A stretch of DNA of 7,656 bases, taken from NCBI GenBank assembly GCA_030145965.1, contig JASKZT010000386.1:1-7656 (forward strand). Reading direction: 5' to 3'. The notes under the pieces were generated by a model. That model saw only the letters and a list, made by a program, of their open reading frames with translations, did not search any database and had not been told where the DNA came from. The position numbers and the translations under genes were made by a program. Shown here one piece after another: positions 1 to 5,026 of this stretch (positions are counted from its first letter, which is position 1; each line of letters opens with the position of its first letter). Origin of the DNA: Ornithinimicrobium sp. GTDB taxonomy: Bacteria > Actinomycetota > Actinomycetes > Actinomycetales > Dermatophilaceae.

Positions 1-249
1 CCGGGGGAGGCCCCCCGGCCGCTGGCCGACGTGCGGCTGCTCCTCGGCTCCGGCGGCGTGCTGCGGCACGCCCCGGCCGGCGAGGCCCGGGCGGTCCTGG
101 GACCGGTGCTCGACGACCACGGCGGTGGCTGGCGGCCACCGGCCCGGGCCCGGACCGACGTCGACACCGACTACCTGCTCCTCGCCGCGGGGCTGCTCGC
201 GGCCGAGCACCCCGAGGTGGCCCGCGCCGTCGCCGCTCAGCTGCTCTGA
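1..249 (+). CDS. MutL/GlmL-like protein (glutamate mutase-associated), C-terminal fragment
   Basis: This is the last 82 codons of a gene that begins before the window; the frame is open from base 1 to the TGA at 247-249. The visible part contains LLLGSGGVLRH, then GGWRPP, then a DTDYLLLAAGLLAAEHPEVA stretch. I recognise this order (GSGG-V-RH, later a D-x-D-Y-L-L-AAGLL-HP block) from the C-terminus of the MutL/GlmL family. Those proteins have an ASKHA/actin-like ATPase fold and are encoded beside adenosylcobalamin-dependent glutamate mutase in some bacteria, where they are thought to help maintain the enzyme. In actinomycetes MutL-like genes also occur without a mutase nearby. The N-terminal ATP-binding half cannot be seen, so function is inferred from this tail only. 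It ends 22 bp before ilvA on the same strand. Confidence 0.7.
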   Translation, partial: PGEAPRPLADVRLLLGSGGVLRHAPAGEARAVLGPVLDDHGGGWRPPARARTDVDTDYLLLAAGLLAAEHPEVARAVAAQLL

Positions 250-259
250 GGGGCACCAC

Positions 260-265
260 TAGGCT
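260..265 (+). promoter_or_regulatory. -10 box of a leaderless-type ilvA promoter
   Basis: TAGGCT fits the TANNNT form of actinobacterial -10 boxes. It ends 6 bases before the GTG start of ilvA, so the transcript would begin at or next to the start codon. The only Shine-Dalgarno-like sequence, GAGGGG at 248-253, is 18 bases from the start and too far to serve it. No convincing -35 box is seen. Confidence 0.5.
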
Positions 266-271
266 GGGTCC

Positions 272-1501
272 GTGCCGACGCTGCCTGCCGTGACCCTCGA
301 CGACGTCCTCGCGGCCCGCGAGGTGCTGGCGGGGGTCCTGACCCCGACGCCCATGGAGTTCAGCCAGGCGCTGTCCGACCGCACGGGCGTGCCGGTCCAC
401 CTCAAGTGCGAGAACCTCCAGCGCGCCGGCTCCTTCAAGATGCGCGGCGCCTACACCCGGATGTCCCGGCTCACCGCCGACGAGAAGCGTCGCGGCGTCG
501 TCGCGGCCAGCGCGGGCAACCACGCCCAGGGCGTCGCCCTCGCCGCCCGGCTGCTCGGCATCGAGGCCACCGTCTACATGCCCCACGGCGCGTCGATGCC
601 CAAGCTCGCGGCCACCCGCGGCTACGGCGCCACCGTGGTCCAGACCGGCACGACCCTGGACGAGTGCATCGTCGAGGCGCGGCGTCACGAGGAGGAGCAG
701 GGCGCTGTCTTCATCCCGCCCTTCGACCACCCCGACATCGTGGCGGGCCAGGGCACCTGCGGGTTGGAGATCCTCGAGCAGGTCCCCGACGTGCGCACGG
801 TCGTCGTCGCGGCCGGGGGCGGGGGGCTGCTCGCCGGCATCGCCACCTCGGTGCGCGCCCTGCGACCGGACGTGCGGGTCGTCGGCGTCCAGGCCGAGCA
901 GGCCGCGGCCTGGCCGGGCTCGCTCGCGGCCGGCCACCCGGTGCCCGTGGAGGGCATGAGCACGATGGCCGACGGCATCGCGGTCGGCCGCCCGGGCGAC
1001 GTCCCCTTCGCCCTCGTCTCCGAGCTCGTCGACGGCATGGAGACCGTCAGCGAGACCGCCATCGCGCGGGCGGTGCTCTACCTCGCCGAGCGGGCCAAGC
1101 TCGTCGTCGAGCCCGCGGGCGCCGCGGCGACCGCGCACCTCATGGAGATGGGGCTGGAGACGGCCACGCACTACGAGGGACCCGTCGTGGTCGTCCTCTC
1201 GGGGGGCAACATCGACCCGCTGCTGCTCCTGCGCATCATCCGCCAGGGCCTGACCGCCGCCGGCCGCTACCTGCAGCTGCGGGTCCGGGTGCCCGACCGG
1301 CCGGGCAACCTGGCGGGCGTGCTGACGATGCTCGCCGAGATGTCGTGCAACGTCCTGGAGGTCCAGCACCACCGCCGCGTGCCCTCCCTGGCGGTCCACG
1401 AGGTGGCGATCTCGCTCACCCTGGAGACGCGCGGGCACGAGCACTCGGGCGAGGTCGTGCGGGCGCTCATGGACCGCGGCTACACGGTCGACCACGCCTG
1501 A
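272..1501 (+). CDS. ilvA: Threonine ammonia-lyase (threonine dehydratase) with C-terminal ACT domain
   Basis: A PLP enzyme that deaminates L-threonine to 2-oxobutanoate, the first committed step to isoleucine, in the cytoplasm. At 409 residues it fits the medium form with one C-terminal ACT domain, not the roughly 510-residue E. coli biosynthetic form. Visible features: RAGSFKMRGA with the Schiff-base lysine K56; SAGNHAQG at 80-87; the glycine-rich phosphate loop AGGGGLLAG at 181-189; LSGGNID at 309-315, whose serine is expected to contact the PLP ring nitrogen; and an ACT domain from about 335 to 405 beginning LRVRVPDRPGNLAGVL. The ACT domain suggests allosteric control by an amino acid, but the effector cannot be read from the sequence. 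The GTG start at 272 gives a normal N-terminus and lies just after a -10 box. The gene is followed by a hairpin and seems to be monocistronic. A catabolic role is possible; the family assignment is firm. Confidence 0.95.
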   Translation: MPTLPAVTLDDVLAAREVLAGVLTPTPMEFSQALSDRTGVPVHLKCENLQRAGSFKMRGAYTRMSRLTADEKRRGVVAASAGNHAQGVALAARLLGIEATVYMPHGASMPKLAATRGYGATVVQTGTTLDECIVEARRHEEEQGAVFIPPFDHPDIVAGQGTCGLEILEQVPDVRTVVVAAGGGGLLAGIATSVRALRPDVRVVGVQAEQAAAWPGSLAAGHPVPVEGMSTMADGIAVGRPGDVPFALVSELVDGMETVSETAIARAVLYLAERAKLVVEPAGAAATAHLMEMGLETATHYEGPVVVVLSGGNIDPLLLLRIIRQGLTAAGRYLQLRVRVPDRPGNLAGVLTMLAEMSCNVLEVQHHRRVPSLAVHEVAISLTLETRGHEHSGEVVRALMDRGYTVDHA

Positions 1502-1504
1502 GCA

Positions 1505-1521
1505 CCGCCCCCGCGGGGCGG
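1505..1521 (+). terminator. GC-rich hairpin after ilvA, probable terminator
   Basis: CCGCCCC and GGGGCGG form a perfect 7-bp stem around a CGC loop, 3 bases after the ilvA stop. There is no T-run, which is common for terminators in high-GC actinomycetes. It sits just before the greA -35 box at 1530, so it probably insulates greA from ilvA. Confidence 0.5.
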
Positions 1522-1529
1522 CGGGAATC

Positions 1530-1558
1530 TCGACTCCTGCCGCGAAGGCGTCTACAGT
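1530..1558 (+). promoter_or_regulatory. Predicted greA promoter
   Basis: TCGACT at 1530-1535 matches 4 of 6 bases of the -35 consensus and TACAGT at 1553-1558 matches 4 of 6 of the -10 consensus, separated by exactly 17 bases. Transcription would begin near 1565, giving a leader of about 94 nt before greA. This is the best two-box promoter in the window. Confidence 0.55.
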
Positions 1559-1572
1559 GGTGGTTTCATCAC

Positions 1573-1597
1573 GGTCCGGGCAGAAGGTGCCCGGACC
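1573..1597 (+). promoter_or_regulatory. greA leader stem-loop (perfect 10-bp inverted repeat)
   Basis: GGTCCGGGCA at 1573-1582 and TGCCCGGACC at 1588-1597 pair perfectly over 10 bp around the 5-nt loop GAAGG. The stem would begin about 8 nt after the predicted transcription start and lies 61 nt upstream of the greA GTG, clear of the ribosome binding site. The sequence after it, TTGCGTTTGG, has some T but no true T-run. It could be an attenuator, a 5' RNA-stabilising stem or a DNA operator; the sequence does not decide between these. Confidence 0.55.
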
Positions 1598-1658
1598 TTG
1601 CGTTTGGGGGCACCGAGGTACGCGCCCGCCAGACGCACGAGGACGAGGAGCAAGGAAC

Positions 1659-2156
1659 GTGACCGACACCGCCAAGGACCAGAGCTACCTGACTCAGGAG
1701 GCGTACGACCGCCTGAGCGCCGAGCTGGCCCACCTGACCGGCGAGGGCCGCGCGGAGATCTCTCGACGCATCGAGGCCGCGCGCGAGGAGGGCGACCTGA
1801 AGGAGAACGGTGGCTACCACGCCGCCAAGGAGGAGCAGGGCAAGATGGAGGCCCGCATCCGCCAGCTCCAGCACCTGCTCCAGAACGCCATCGTCGGCAC
1901 CGCCCCCGCGGACGACGGCATCGTCGAGCCCGGCATGGTCGTCACCGTCGAGATGTTCGGCGACACCGAGACCTTCCTGCTCGGCTCGCGCGAGATCATC
2001 GGGGACGAGGACGACATGACCGTGTACAGCGAGAAGTCGCCCATGGGTGCCGCCCTCATGGGGTCCACCCCCGGCAAGACCGTGAGCTACACCGCCCCGA
2101 ACGGCACGGCCGTCGAGGTCAAGATCGTCGACGCGAAGCCCTACAAGGCCTCCTGA
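1659..2156 (+). CDS. greA: Transcription elongation factor GreA
   Basis: GreA enters the secondary channel of RNA polymerase and stimulates cleavage of the 3' end of backtracked RNA, restarting stalled complexes. The 165-residue product is of normal length (about 158-165). The N-terminal coiled coil covers about residues 10-80. At its tip is EEGDLKENGGYHAAKEEQ (43-60), the actinobacterial version of the usual EGDLSENAEYHAA motif; D46 and E49 correspond to the catalytic acidic pair (D41 and E44 in E. coli). The C-terminal FKBP-like domain covers about 85-162 and includes SPMGAALMGSTPGKTV and a closing VKIVDAKPY. The GTG start at 1659 is chosen because GAGGAG at 1645-1650 sits 8 nt upstream and the N-terminus then matches the family. 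The frame is open further upstream, to 1557, but that stretch carries the promoter and leader hairpin. A strong stem follows the stop codon. Confidence 0.96.
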   Translation: MTDTAKDQSYLTQEAYDRLSAELAHLTGEGRAEISRRIEAAREEGDLKENGGYHAAKEEQGKMEARIRQLQHLLQNAIVGTAPADDGIVEPGMVVTVEMFGDTETFLLGSREIIGDEDDMTVYSEKSPMGAALMGSTPGKTVSYTAPNGTAVEVKIVDAKPYKAS

Positions 2157-2172
2157 GCCGACGAGACGGTGC

Positions 2173-2210
2173 CGCGGGCGCCGGCCGGGTCCTCCCGGTC
2201 GGCGCCCGCG
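2173..2210. terminator. Strong stem-loop between convergent greA and DUF4307 gene, probable bidirectional terminator
   Basis: Bases 2173-2189 pair with 2194-2210 over 17 positions with a single G-U wobble, around the 4-nt loop TCCT. It lies 17 bases after the greA stop and 36 bases from the end of the convergent minus-strand gene. There is no T-run on either side. The position between two converging genes and the near-perfect symmetry suggest it ends transcription from both sides. Confidence 0.7.
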
Positions 2211-2245
2211 TGCGTCCCGTGGGGTGCCGCTGGGACCCGGGCGGG

Positions 2246-2755
2246 TCAACGGTGGCGGGGGCCCTCGTCGCTGTACCAGCACTCGTCGACGTAGCCGGTG
2301 ATCGCCGGGGAGGCGGTCCGCAGCGGCTCGACGTGCCGGCTCGGCGACTCCGCCGACGGGGCGACCGTGACGTCGGTGCGGCCGACGACCGCGTGCGAGA
2401 AGTCCTGCGCCTCCAGCCGGCAGGTGACCTCGCGGGCGGGGTCGCGCCGAAGGTCGAAGCGCACGTCGACCCGGGTGCCGGAGACCAGCTGGTGGCCGCT
2501 GTCGACCCAGTGCACCCTGCCCGAGGTCGCCGACAGCCCGAACCACACGGCGAGCGCGGACATGACCACCACCGCCACGGTGCCGACCGCCCACCAGCGC
2601 CGGCGGGCGCGGTCGTCGAGGCGCCGCGGCCCGCCGCGGGCCGCGGCCGACTCCTCCTCGGCGTCCCAGTCCACGACCCGGCCACGGTCCCCGTCCGGCC
2701 CGCCGCCGGGCGCGGGCTGGGGCGGGATGGCGTCGGGGCGCGGCGGGAAGGTCAC
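2246..2755 (-). CDS. DUF4307-type single-pass membrane protein
   Basis: A 169-residue protein of unknown function. It has a proline/glycine-rich then acidic N-terminal region (about 1-50), a basic stretch DDRARRRWW, one membrane helix at about 54-73, and an extracytoplasmic domain with two cysteines (C112 and C139). The [16 protein letters not shown] block (about 110-125) and the C-terminal [14 protein letters not shown] are what I recognise from the DUF4307 family. In M. tuberculosis its apparent equivalent Rv1081c also lies between greA and mca. The topology would be N-in, C-out, and the cysteines could form a disulfide. The GTG start at 2755 has no clear ribosome binding site; an in-frame GTG at codon 28 is an alternative, so the first 27 residues are uncertain. 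It is divergent from mca and convergent with greA. Confidence 0.75.
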   Translation of the reverse strand: MTFPPRPDAIPPQPAPGGGPDGDRGRVVDWDAEEESAAARGGPRRLDDRARRRWWAVGTVAVVVMSALAVWFGLSATSGRVHWVDSGHQLVSGTRVDVRFDLRRDPAREVTCRLEAQDFSHAVVGRTDVTVAPSAESPSRHVEPLRTASPAITGYVDECWYSDEGPRHR

Positions 2756-2798
2756 GGTCGGTCCGTCCGGGGAGCGGTGAGAGGATGGTGTCGATCAT

Positions 2799-2824
2799 GG
2801 TGCGCCGGGACAGGCCGGCGCACC
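2799..2824. promoter_or_regulatory. Perfect 10-bp inverted repeat upstream of mca, candidate operator
   Basis: GGTGCGCCGG at 2799-2808 and CCGGCGCACC at 2815-2824 are exact reverse complements separated by GACAGG. The repeat ends 1 base before the candidate mca -10 box (2826-2831) and so covers the -35 region. It lies 43 bases upstream of the divergent DUF4307 gene start. The position favours a repressor or activator site, although a cruciform or an RNA hairpin cannot be excluded. Confidence 0.45.
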
Positions 2825-2825
2825 C

Positions 2826-2831
2826 TATTGT
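2826..2831 (+). promoter_or_regulatory. Candidate -10 box for mca
   Basis: TATTGT matches TANNNT and 4 of 6 bases of the -10 consensus, and it is an AT-rich island in a very GC-rich spacer. No -35 box is found at normal spacing. Transcription would begin near 2838, giving a leader of about 52 nt. Confidence 0.4.
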
Positions 2832-2835
2832 CCGT

Positions 2836-2865
2836 CACGACCCCGGACGCCGGGCACGACCCCGG
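2836..2865. repeat. 11-bp direct repeat in the mca leader
   Basis: CACGACCCCGG occurs at 2836-2846 and again at 2855-2865, 19 bases apart from start to start, between the candidate -10 box and the ribosome binding site of mca. A shorter CACGA follows at 2871. It could be a protein site or chance in GC-rich DNA. Confidence 0.4.
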
Positions 2866-2889
2866 TGCCGCACGAAGGAGAGCGCCGCG

Positions 2890-3951
2890 ATGACGACGCC
2901 CACGCCTGCGGGCCTGCGCCTCATGGCCGTGCACGCCCATCCCGACGACGAGTCCTCCAAGGGTGCCGCGACGACCGCGAGGTACGTCGCGGAGGGGGTC
3001 GACGTGCGTGTCGTCTCCTGCACGGGCGGCGAGCGCGGCGACATCCTCAACGAGCGCCTCAAGGGCGACCCCCACATCCTGCGCGACCTCGCCCAGGTCC
3101 GCCGGGACGAGATGGCGCGGGCCGCCGAGATCCTCGGCGTCAGCCACACCTGGCTCGGCTTCGTCGACTCCGGCCTGCCGGAGGGTGACCCGCTGCCGCC
3201 GCTGCCCGAGGGCTGCTTCGCCCTCGAGCCGGTCGAGGTGTCGGCGGAGGCCCTCGTGCGGGTGATCCGCGAGTTCCGTCCCCACGTCGTCACCACCTAC
3301 GACGAGAACGGCGGCTACCCCCACCCCGACCACATCCAGACCCACGTGGTGACGATGGCGGCCTGGCGGGCGGCCGGCGACCCCGAGGCCTTCCCCCACG
3401 CGGGCGAGCCGTGGCAGCCGCTCAAGCTCTACTACAACGGCTGGTCCGCCGAGCGCACCGAGGCGCTGCACGAGGCCATGCTCGCGGAGGGGCTGGAGTC
3501 CCCCTACGCCGACTGGCTCGCCAACCTGCGCCGGCGTCCCCGCCGCCAGCTGGCCACGCACCTCCCGTGCGCCGACCACTTCGCGACGCGCGACGCCGCC
3601 CTGCTGGCCCACGCCACCCAGGTCGACCCCGACGGGCAGTGGTTCGCGGTCCCGCTGGAGGTGCAGCAGCGCGTCTGGCCGACCGAGGACTACGAGCTGG
3701 CCCGCTCGCTGCTGCCCGTGACGCTGCCCGAGGACGACCTCTTCGCCGGCGTCCGGGACCTCCCGGACCCCGACGAGGTATGCCGTCGCGCCCCCGAGCG
3801 CGACGCCGAGGGTGAGCCCGTGGTCGCCTACGTCGGCCCGCCGCCGCTGGAGCCGCTCGAGCCCGGCCTGGAGCCTCGCTCGACCCGGCCGCAGGACGCG
3901 GACGCGGACGACCGCGACGAGATGCGCGAGGAAGAGGGGCACCGCGAGTGA
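2890..3951 (+). CDS. mca: Mycothiol S-conjugate amidase Mca
   Basis: Mca is a zinc amidase that cuts mycothiol S-conjugates into a mercapturic acid, which is exported, and GlcN-Ins, which is recycled. It is the detoxification counterpart of MshB. The LmbE/PIG-L fold is shown by [16 protein letters not shown] (13-28), with H17 and D20 as expected zinc ligands and D19 as likely catalytic base, and by [12 protein letters not shown] (137-148), with H148 as third zinc ligand and H145 nearby. The lysine in ESSKGAAT (K24), [10 protein letters not shown], and [15 protein letters not shown] (241-255) are Mca-like rather than MshB-like. The ATG at 2890 has GAAGGAG at 2874-2880, 9 nt upstream. At 353 residues it is about 60 longer than M. 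tuberculosis Mca (288 from memory). The extra part is a proline-rich then acidic tail from about 290. Its stop overlaps the next gene by 4 bases. Confidence 0.93.
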   Translation: MTTPTPAGLRLMAVHAHPDDESSKGAATTARYVAEGVDVRVVSCTGGERGDILNERLKGDPHILRDLAQVRRDEMARAAEILGVSHTWLGFVDSGLPEGDPLPPLPEGCFALEPVEVSAEALVRVIREFRPHVVTTYDENGGYPHPDHIQTHVVTMAAWRAAGDPEAFPHAGEPWQPLKLYYNGWSAERTEALHEAMLAEGLESPYADWLANLRRRPRRQLATHLPCADHFATRDAALLAHATQVDPDGQWFAVPLEVQQRVWPTEDYELARSLLPVTLPEDDLFAGVRDLPDPDEVCRRAPERDAEGEPVVAYVGPPPLEPLEPGLEPRSTRPQDADADDRDEMREEEGHRE

Positions 3952-4166
3952 ACACCACGAGCGTGGAGGTCACGGCCGGGATGGGCGGGTTCCTCGTCCT
4001 GTTCGGCCTGATGATCGTCATCTGGCTGCTCGGGCGGGACATGACCCGGCGTCTGCGCCGCATGCGGCTGGCCGAGGAGAAGCGGGTCGAGGAGGCTCAG
4101 CGGGAGCGGGCCCGCGCCGCCGCGGCGACCGAGCGCGAGGACGAGCCGACCGACCCGGTGGGCTGA
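3948..4166 (+). CDS. Small single-pass membrane protein, Rv1083-like position
   Basis: A 72-residue protein with one hydrophobic helix at about 11-29 ([19 protein letters not shown]), a strongly basic [12 protein letters not shown] stretch right after it, and a charged, probably helical tail rich in E, R and A (41-66). The positive-inside rule predicts the short N-terminus outside and the tail in the cytoplasm. The GTG start lies inside the end of mca in a GTGA overlap, with GAGGGG at 3934-3939 8 nt upstream, so translation is probably coupled to mca. A small membrane gene directly after mca also exists in M. tuberculosis (Rv1083). Its function is unknown. The coupling suggests a role near Mca, possibly in the membrane, but this is inference. 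Confidence 0.8.
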   Translation: MNTTSVEVTAGMGGFLVLFGLMIVIWLLGRDMTRRLRRMRLAEEKRVEEAQRERARAAAATEREDEPTDPVG

Positions 4167-4182
4167 CGCGGGCCGGCCGACG

Positions 4183-4201
4183 CGGCACCCCGCGGGTGCC
4201 G
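4183..4201. terminator. Hairpin between convergent small membrane gene and hemolysin III gene
   Basis: CGGCACCC and GGGTGCCG form a perfect 8-bp stem around a CGC loop in the 41-bp gap between two converging genes. There is no T-run. The likely role is a shared bidirectional terminator, closing the mca operon from one side and the hemolysin III transcript from the other. Confidence 0.6.
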
Positions 4202-4207
4202 GCGGGG

Positions 4208-4924
4208 TCAGGCGCCTGCGCGGGCGGCGAGGACGATGAGCAGCGTCGCGGTCCAGTGCGCGGCGAAGGCCGCGACCGTGAAGGCGTGGAAGACCTCGTG
4301 GAAGCCGAACCACCGCGGCGAGGGGTTGGGCCGCCTGGTGCCGTAGACGACCGCCCCGGCCGTGTAGAGCAGGCCGCCCGCGGCGATGAGCAGGACGACG
4401 GGCGGCCCGCCCTCGCGCCAGAAGGGCACGAGGTAGAAGACCGCGACCCAGCCCAGGGCGACGTAGACGACGGTGTAGAGCCACCGCGGGGCGCCGACCC
4501 AGAACACGCGGAAGACCACCCCCGCCACGGCCCCGGACCAGATCACCCACAGCAGCGTGGCGGCCTGCGCCGGGCGCAGCAGCATCACGGCGAAGGGCGT
4601 GTAGGTGCCGGCGATGATGAGGAAGATGTTGGCGTGGTCCCAGCGCTTGAGCACCGCGGCCGTGCGCGGCGACCAGCGGCCCCGGTGGTAGGTGGCCGAG
4701 GTGGCGAAGAGGAGCACCGCGCTCAGCGCGAAGGCCAGCACCGCCACCCGCTCCGTCCGGTCCGGCGCCAGCGCGAGGAGCACCGCCCCGGCGACCACGC
4801 TCAACGGCACCATGCCGAGGTGGAGCCACCCGCGCAGGTGCGGCTTGGCGTGGTCGACGATCGTCTCGACGAGCTCCCCCGCCGCGCCGGTCGCCCCGTG
4901 GGCCGTGTCCCTCGTCCTGCTCAT
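4208..4924 (-). CDS. Hemolysin III family membrane protein (PAQR/TrhA/YqfA type)
   Basis: A 238-residue integral membrane protein with about seven hydrophobic segments (near 33-53, 60-78, 97-116, 121-141, 146-166, 174-194 and 210-232). The family signature is complete: RGWLHLG (31-37), SATYH with S76 and H80, KRWDHANIFLIIAGTYTP (93-110) with D96, and FGFHEVFHAFTV (206-217) with H209 and H213. In PAQR proteins this Ser/Asp/His set forms a zinc-dependent hydrolase-like site inside the membrane, as in ceramidases and adiponectin receptors. E. coli YqfA/TrhA is reported to affect membrane energetics. The name hemolysin is historical; cytolysis is not implied. The ATG at 4924 has no Shine-Dalgarno sequence, but a -10 box ends 7 bases upstream, so the mRNA is probably leaderless. 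It is divergent from the cis-prenyltransferase gene, as in M. tuberculosis (Rv1085c/Rv1086, from memory). Confidence 0.92.
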   Translation of the reverse strand: MSRTRDTAHGATGAAGELVETIVDHAKPHLRGWLHLGMVPLSVVAGAVLLALAPDRTERVAVLAFALSAVLLFATSATYHRGRWSPRTAAVLKRWDHANIFLIIAGTYTPFAVMLLRPAQAATLLWVIWSGAVAGVVFRVFWVGAPRWLYTVVYVALGWVAVFYLVPFWREGGPPVVLLIAAGGLLYTAGAVVYGTRRPNPSPRWFGFHEVFHAFTVAAFAAHWTATLLIVLAARAGA

Positions 4925-4931
4925 GGGGAGG

Positions 4932-4937
4932 ATCGTA
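4932..4937 (-). promoter_or_regulatory. -10 box of a leaderless-type hemolysin III promoter
   Basis: Read on the minus strand this is TACGAT, followed by 7 bases and the ATG at 4924. The bases in between (CCTCCCC) contain no ribosome binding site. The box overlaps the first unit of the palindrome array at 4934-4976, so a protein bound there would block this promoter. Confidence 0.5.
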
Positions 4938-4976
4938 ACTTACGCAACCGTAGGTTACGCCGCCGTAGGTCTACGG
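4934..4976. promoter_or_regulatory. Palindrome array with 15-bp period, candidate operator of hemolysin III / cis-prenyltransferase genes
   Basis: Three related units start at 4934 (CGTAACTTACG), 4949 (CGTAGGTTACG) and 4964 (CGTAGGTCTACG), exactly 15 bases apart. Each is itself roughly palindromic; 4963-4976 is a perfect 6-bp inverted repeat, CCGTAG-GT-CTACGG. Units one and two also form a larger inverted repeat, 4934-4944 against 4949-4959 around CAAC, matching at 10 of 11 positions. The array overlaps the hemolysin III -10 box and runs across its -35 region. It ends 37 bases before the -10 box of the other gene. The AT-richer, ordered sequence stands out from the surroundings. It resembles operators of TetR-type regulators, but no regulator is encoded in the window. 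Confidence 0.65.
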
Positions 4977-5013
4977 TCCTCGCCGCCCCCGGCCTCCTCC
5001 CAGCGCCGCCGGG

Positions 5014-5019
5014 TAGGTT
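5014..5019 (+). promoter_or_regulatory. -10 box of a leaderless-type cis-prenyltransferase promoter
   Basis: TAGGTT fits TANNNT and is separated by 7 bases (GCTGCCC) from the ATG at 5027. There is no Shine-Dalgarno sequence in between, so transcription probably begins at the start codon. No -35 consensus is visible at 17-18 bases. Confidence 0.5.
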
Positions 5020-5026
5020 GCTGCCC

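Noticed and set aside
1557..1658. Extended greA start at 1557
   Set aside because: It would begin inside the predicted -10 box and translate the leader hairpin; the GTG at 1659 has a good ribosome binding site and the expected N-terminus.
406..1662. 418-codon open frame overlapping ilvA on the same strand
   Set aside because: The translation is dominated by R, P, G and A with no recognisable motif, which is typical of the out-of-frame reading of high-GC genes; ilvA in the other frame has complete family motifs.
1569..2798. 409-codon minus-strand open frame across greA and the DUF4307 gene
   Set aside because: Low-complexity R/G/A/L translation antisense to greA and in a different frame from the DUF4307 gene; no motifs.
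2752..3942. 396-codon minus-strand frame antisense to mca
   Set aside because: Shadow frame produced by GC-rich third positions; mca on the other strand has intact zinc-site motifs and a good ribosome binding site.
3812..5026. Long N-terminal extension of the cis-prenyltransferase, suggesting a fusion protein
   Set aside because: The extension is R/G/P/E-rich, runs antisense through the hemolysin III gene and has no domains. The ATG at 5027 gives the family N-terminus just after a -10 box.
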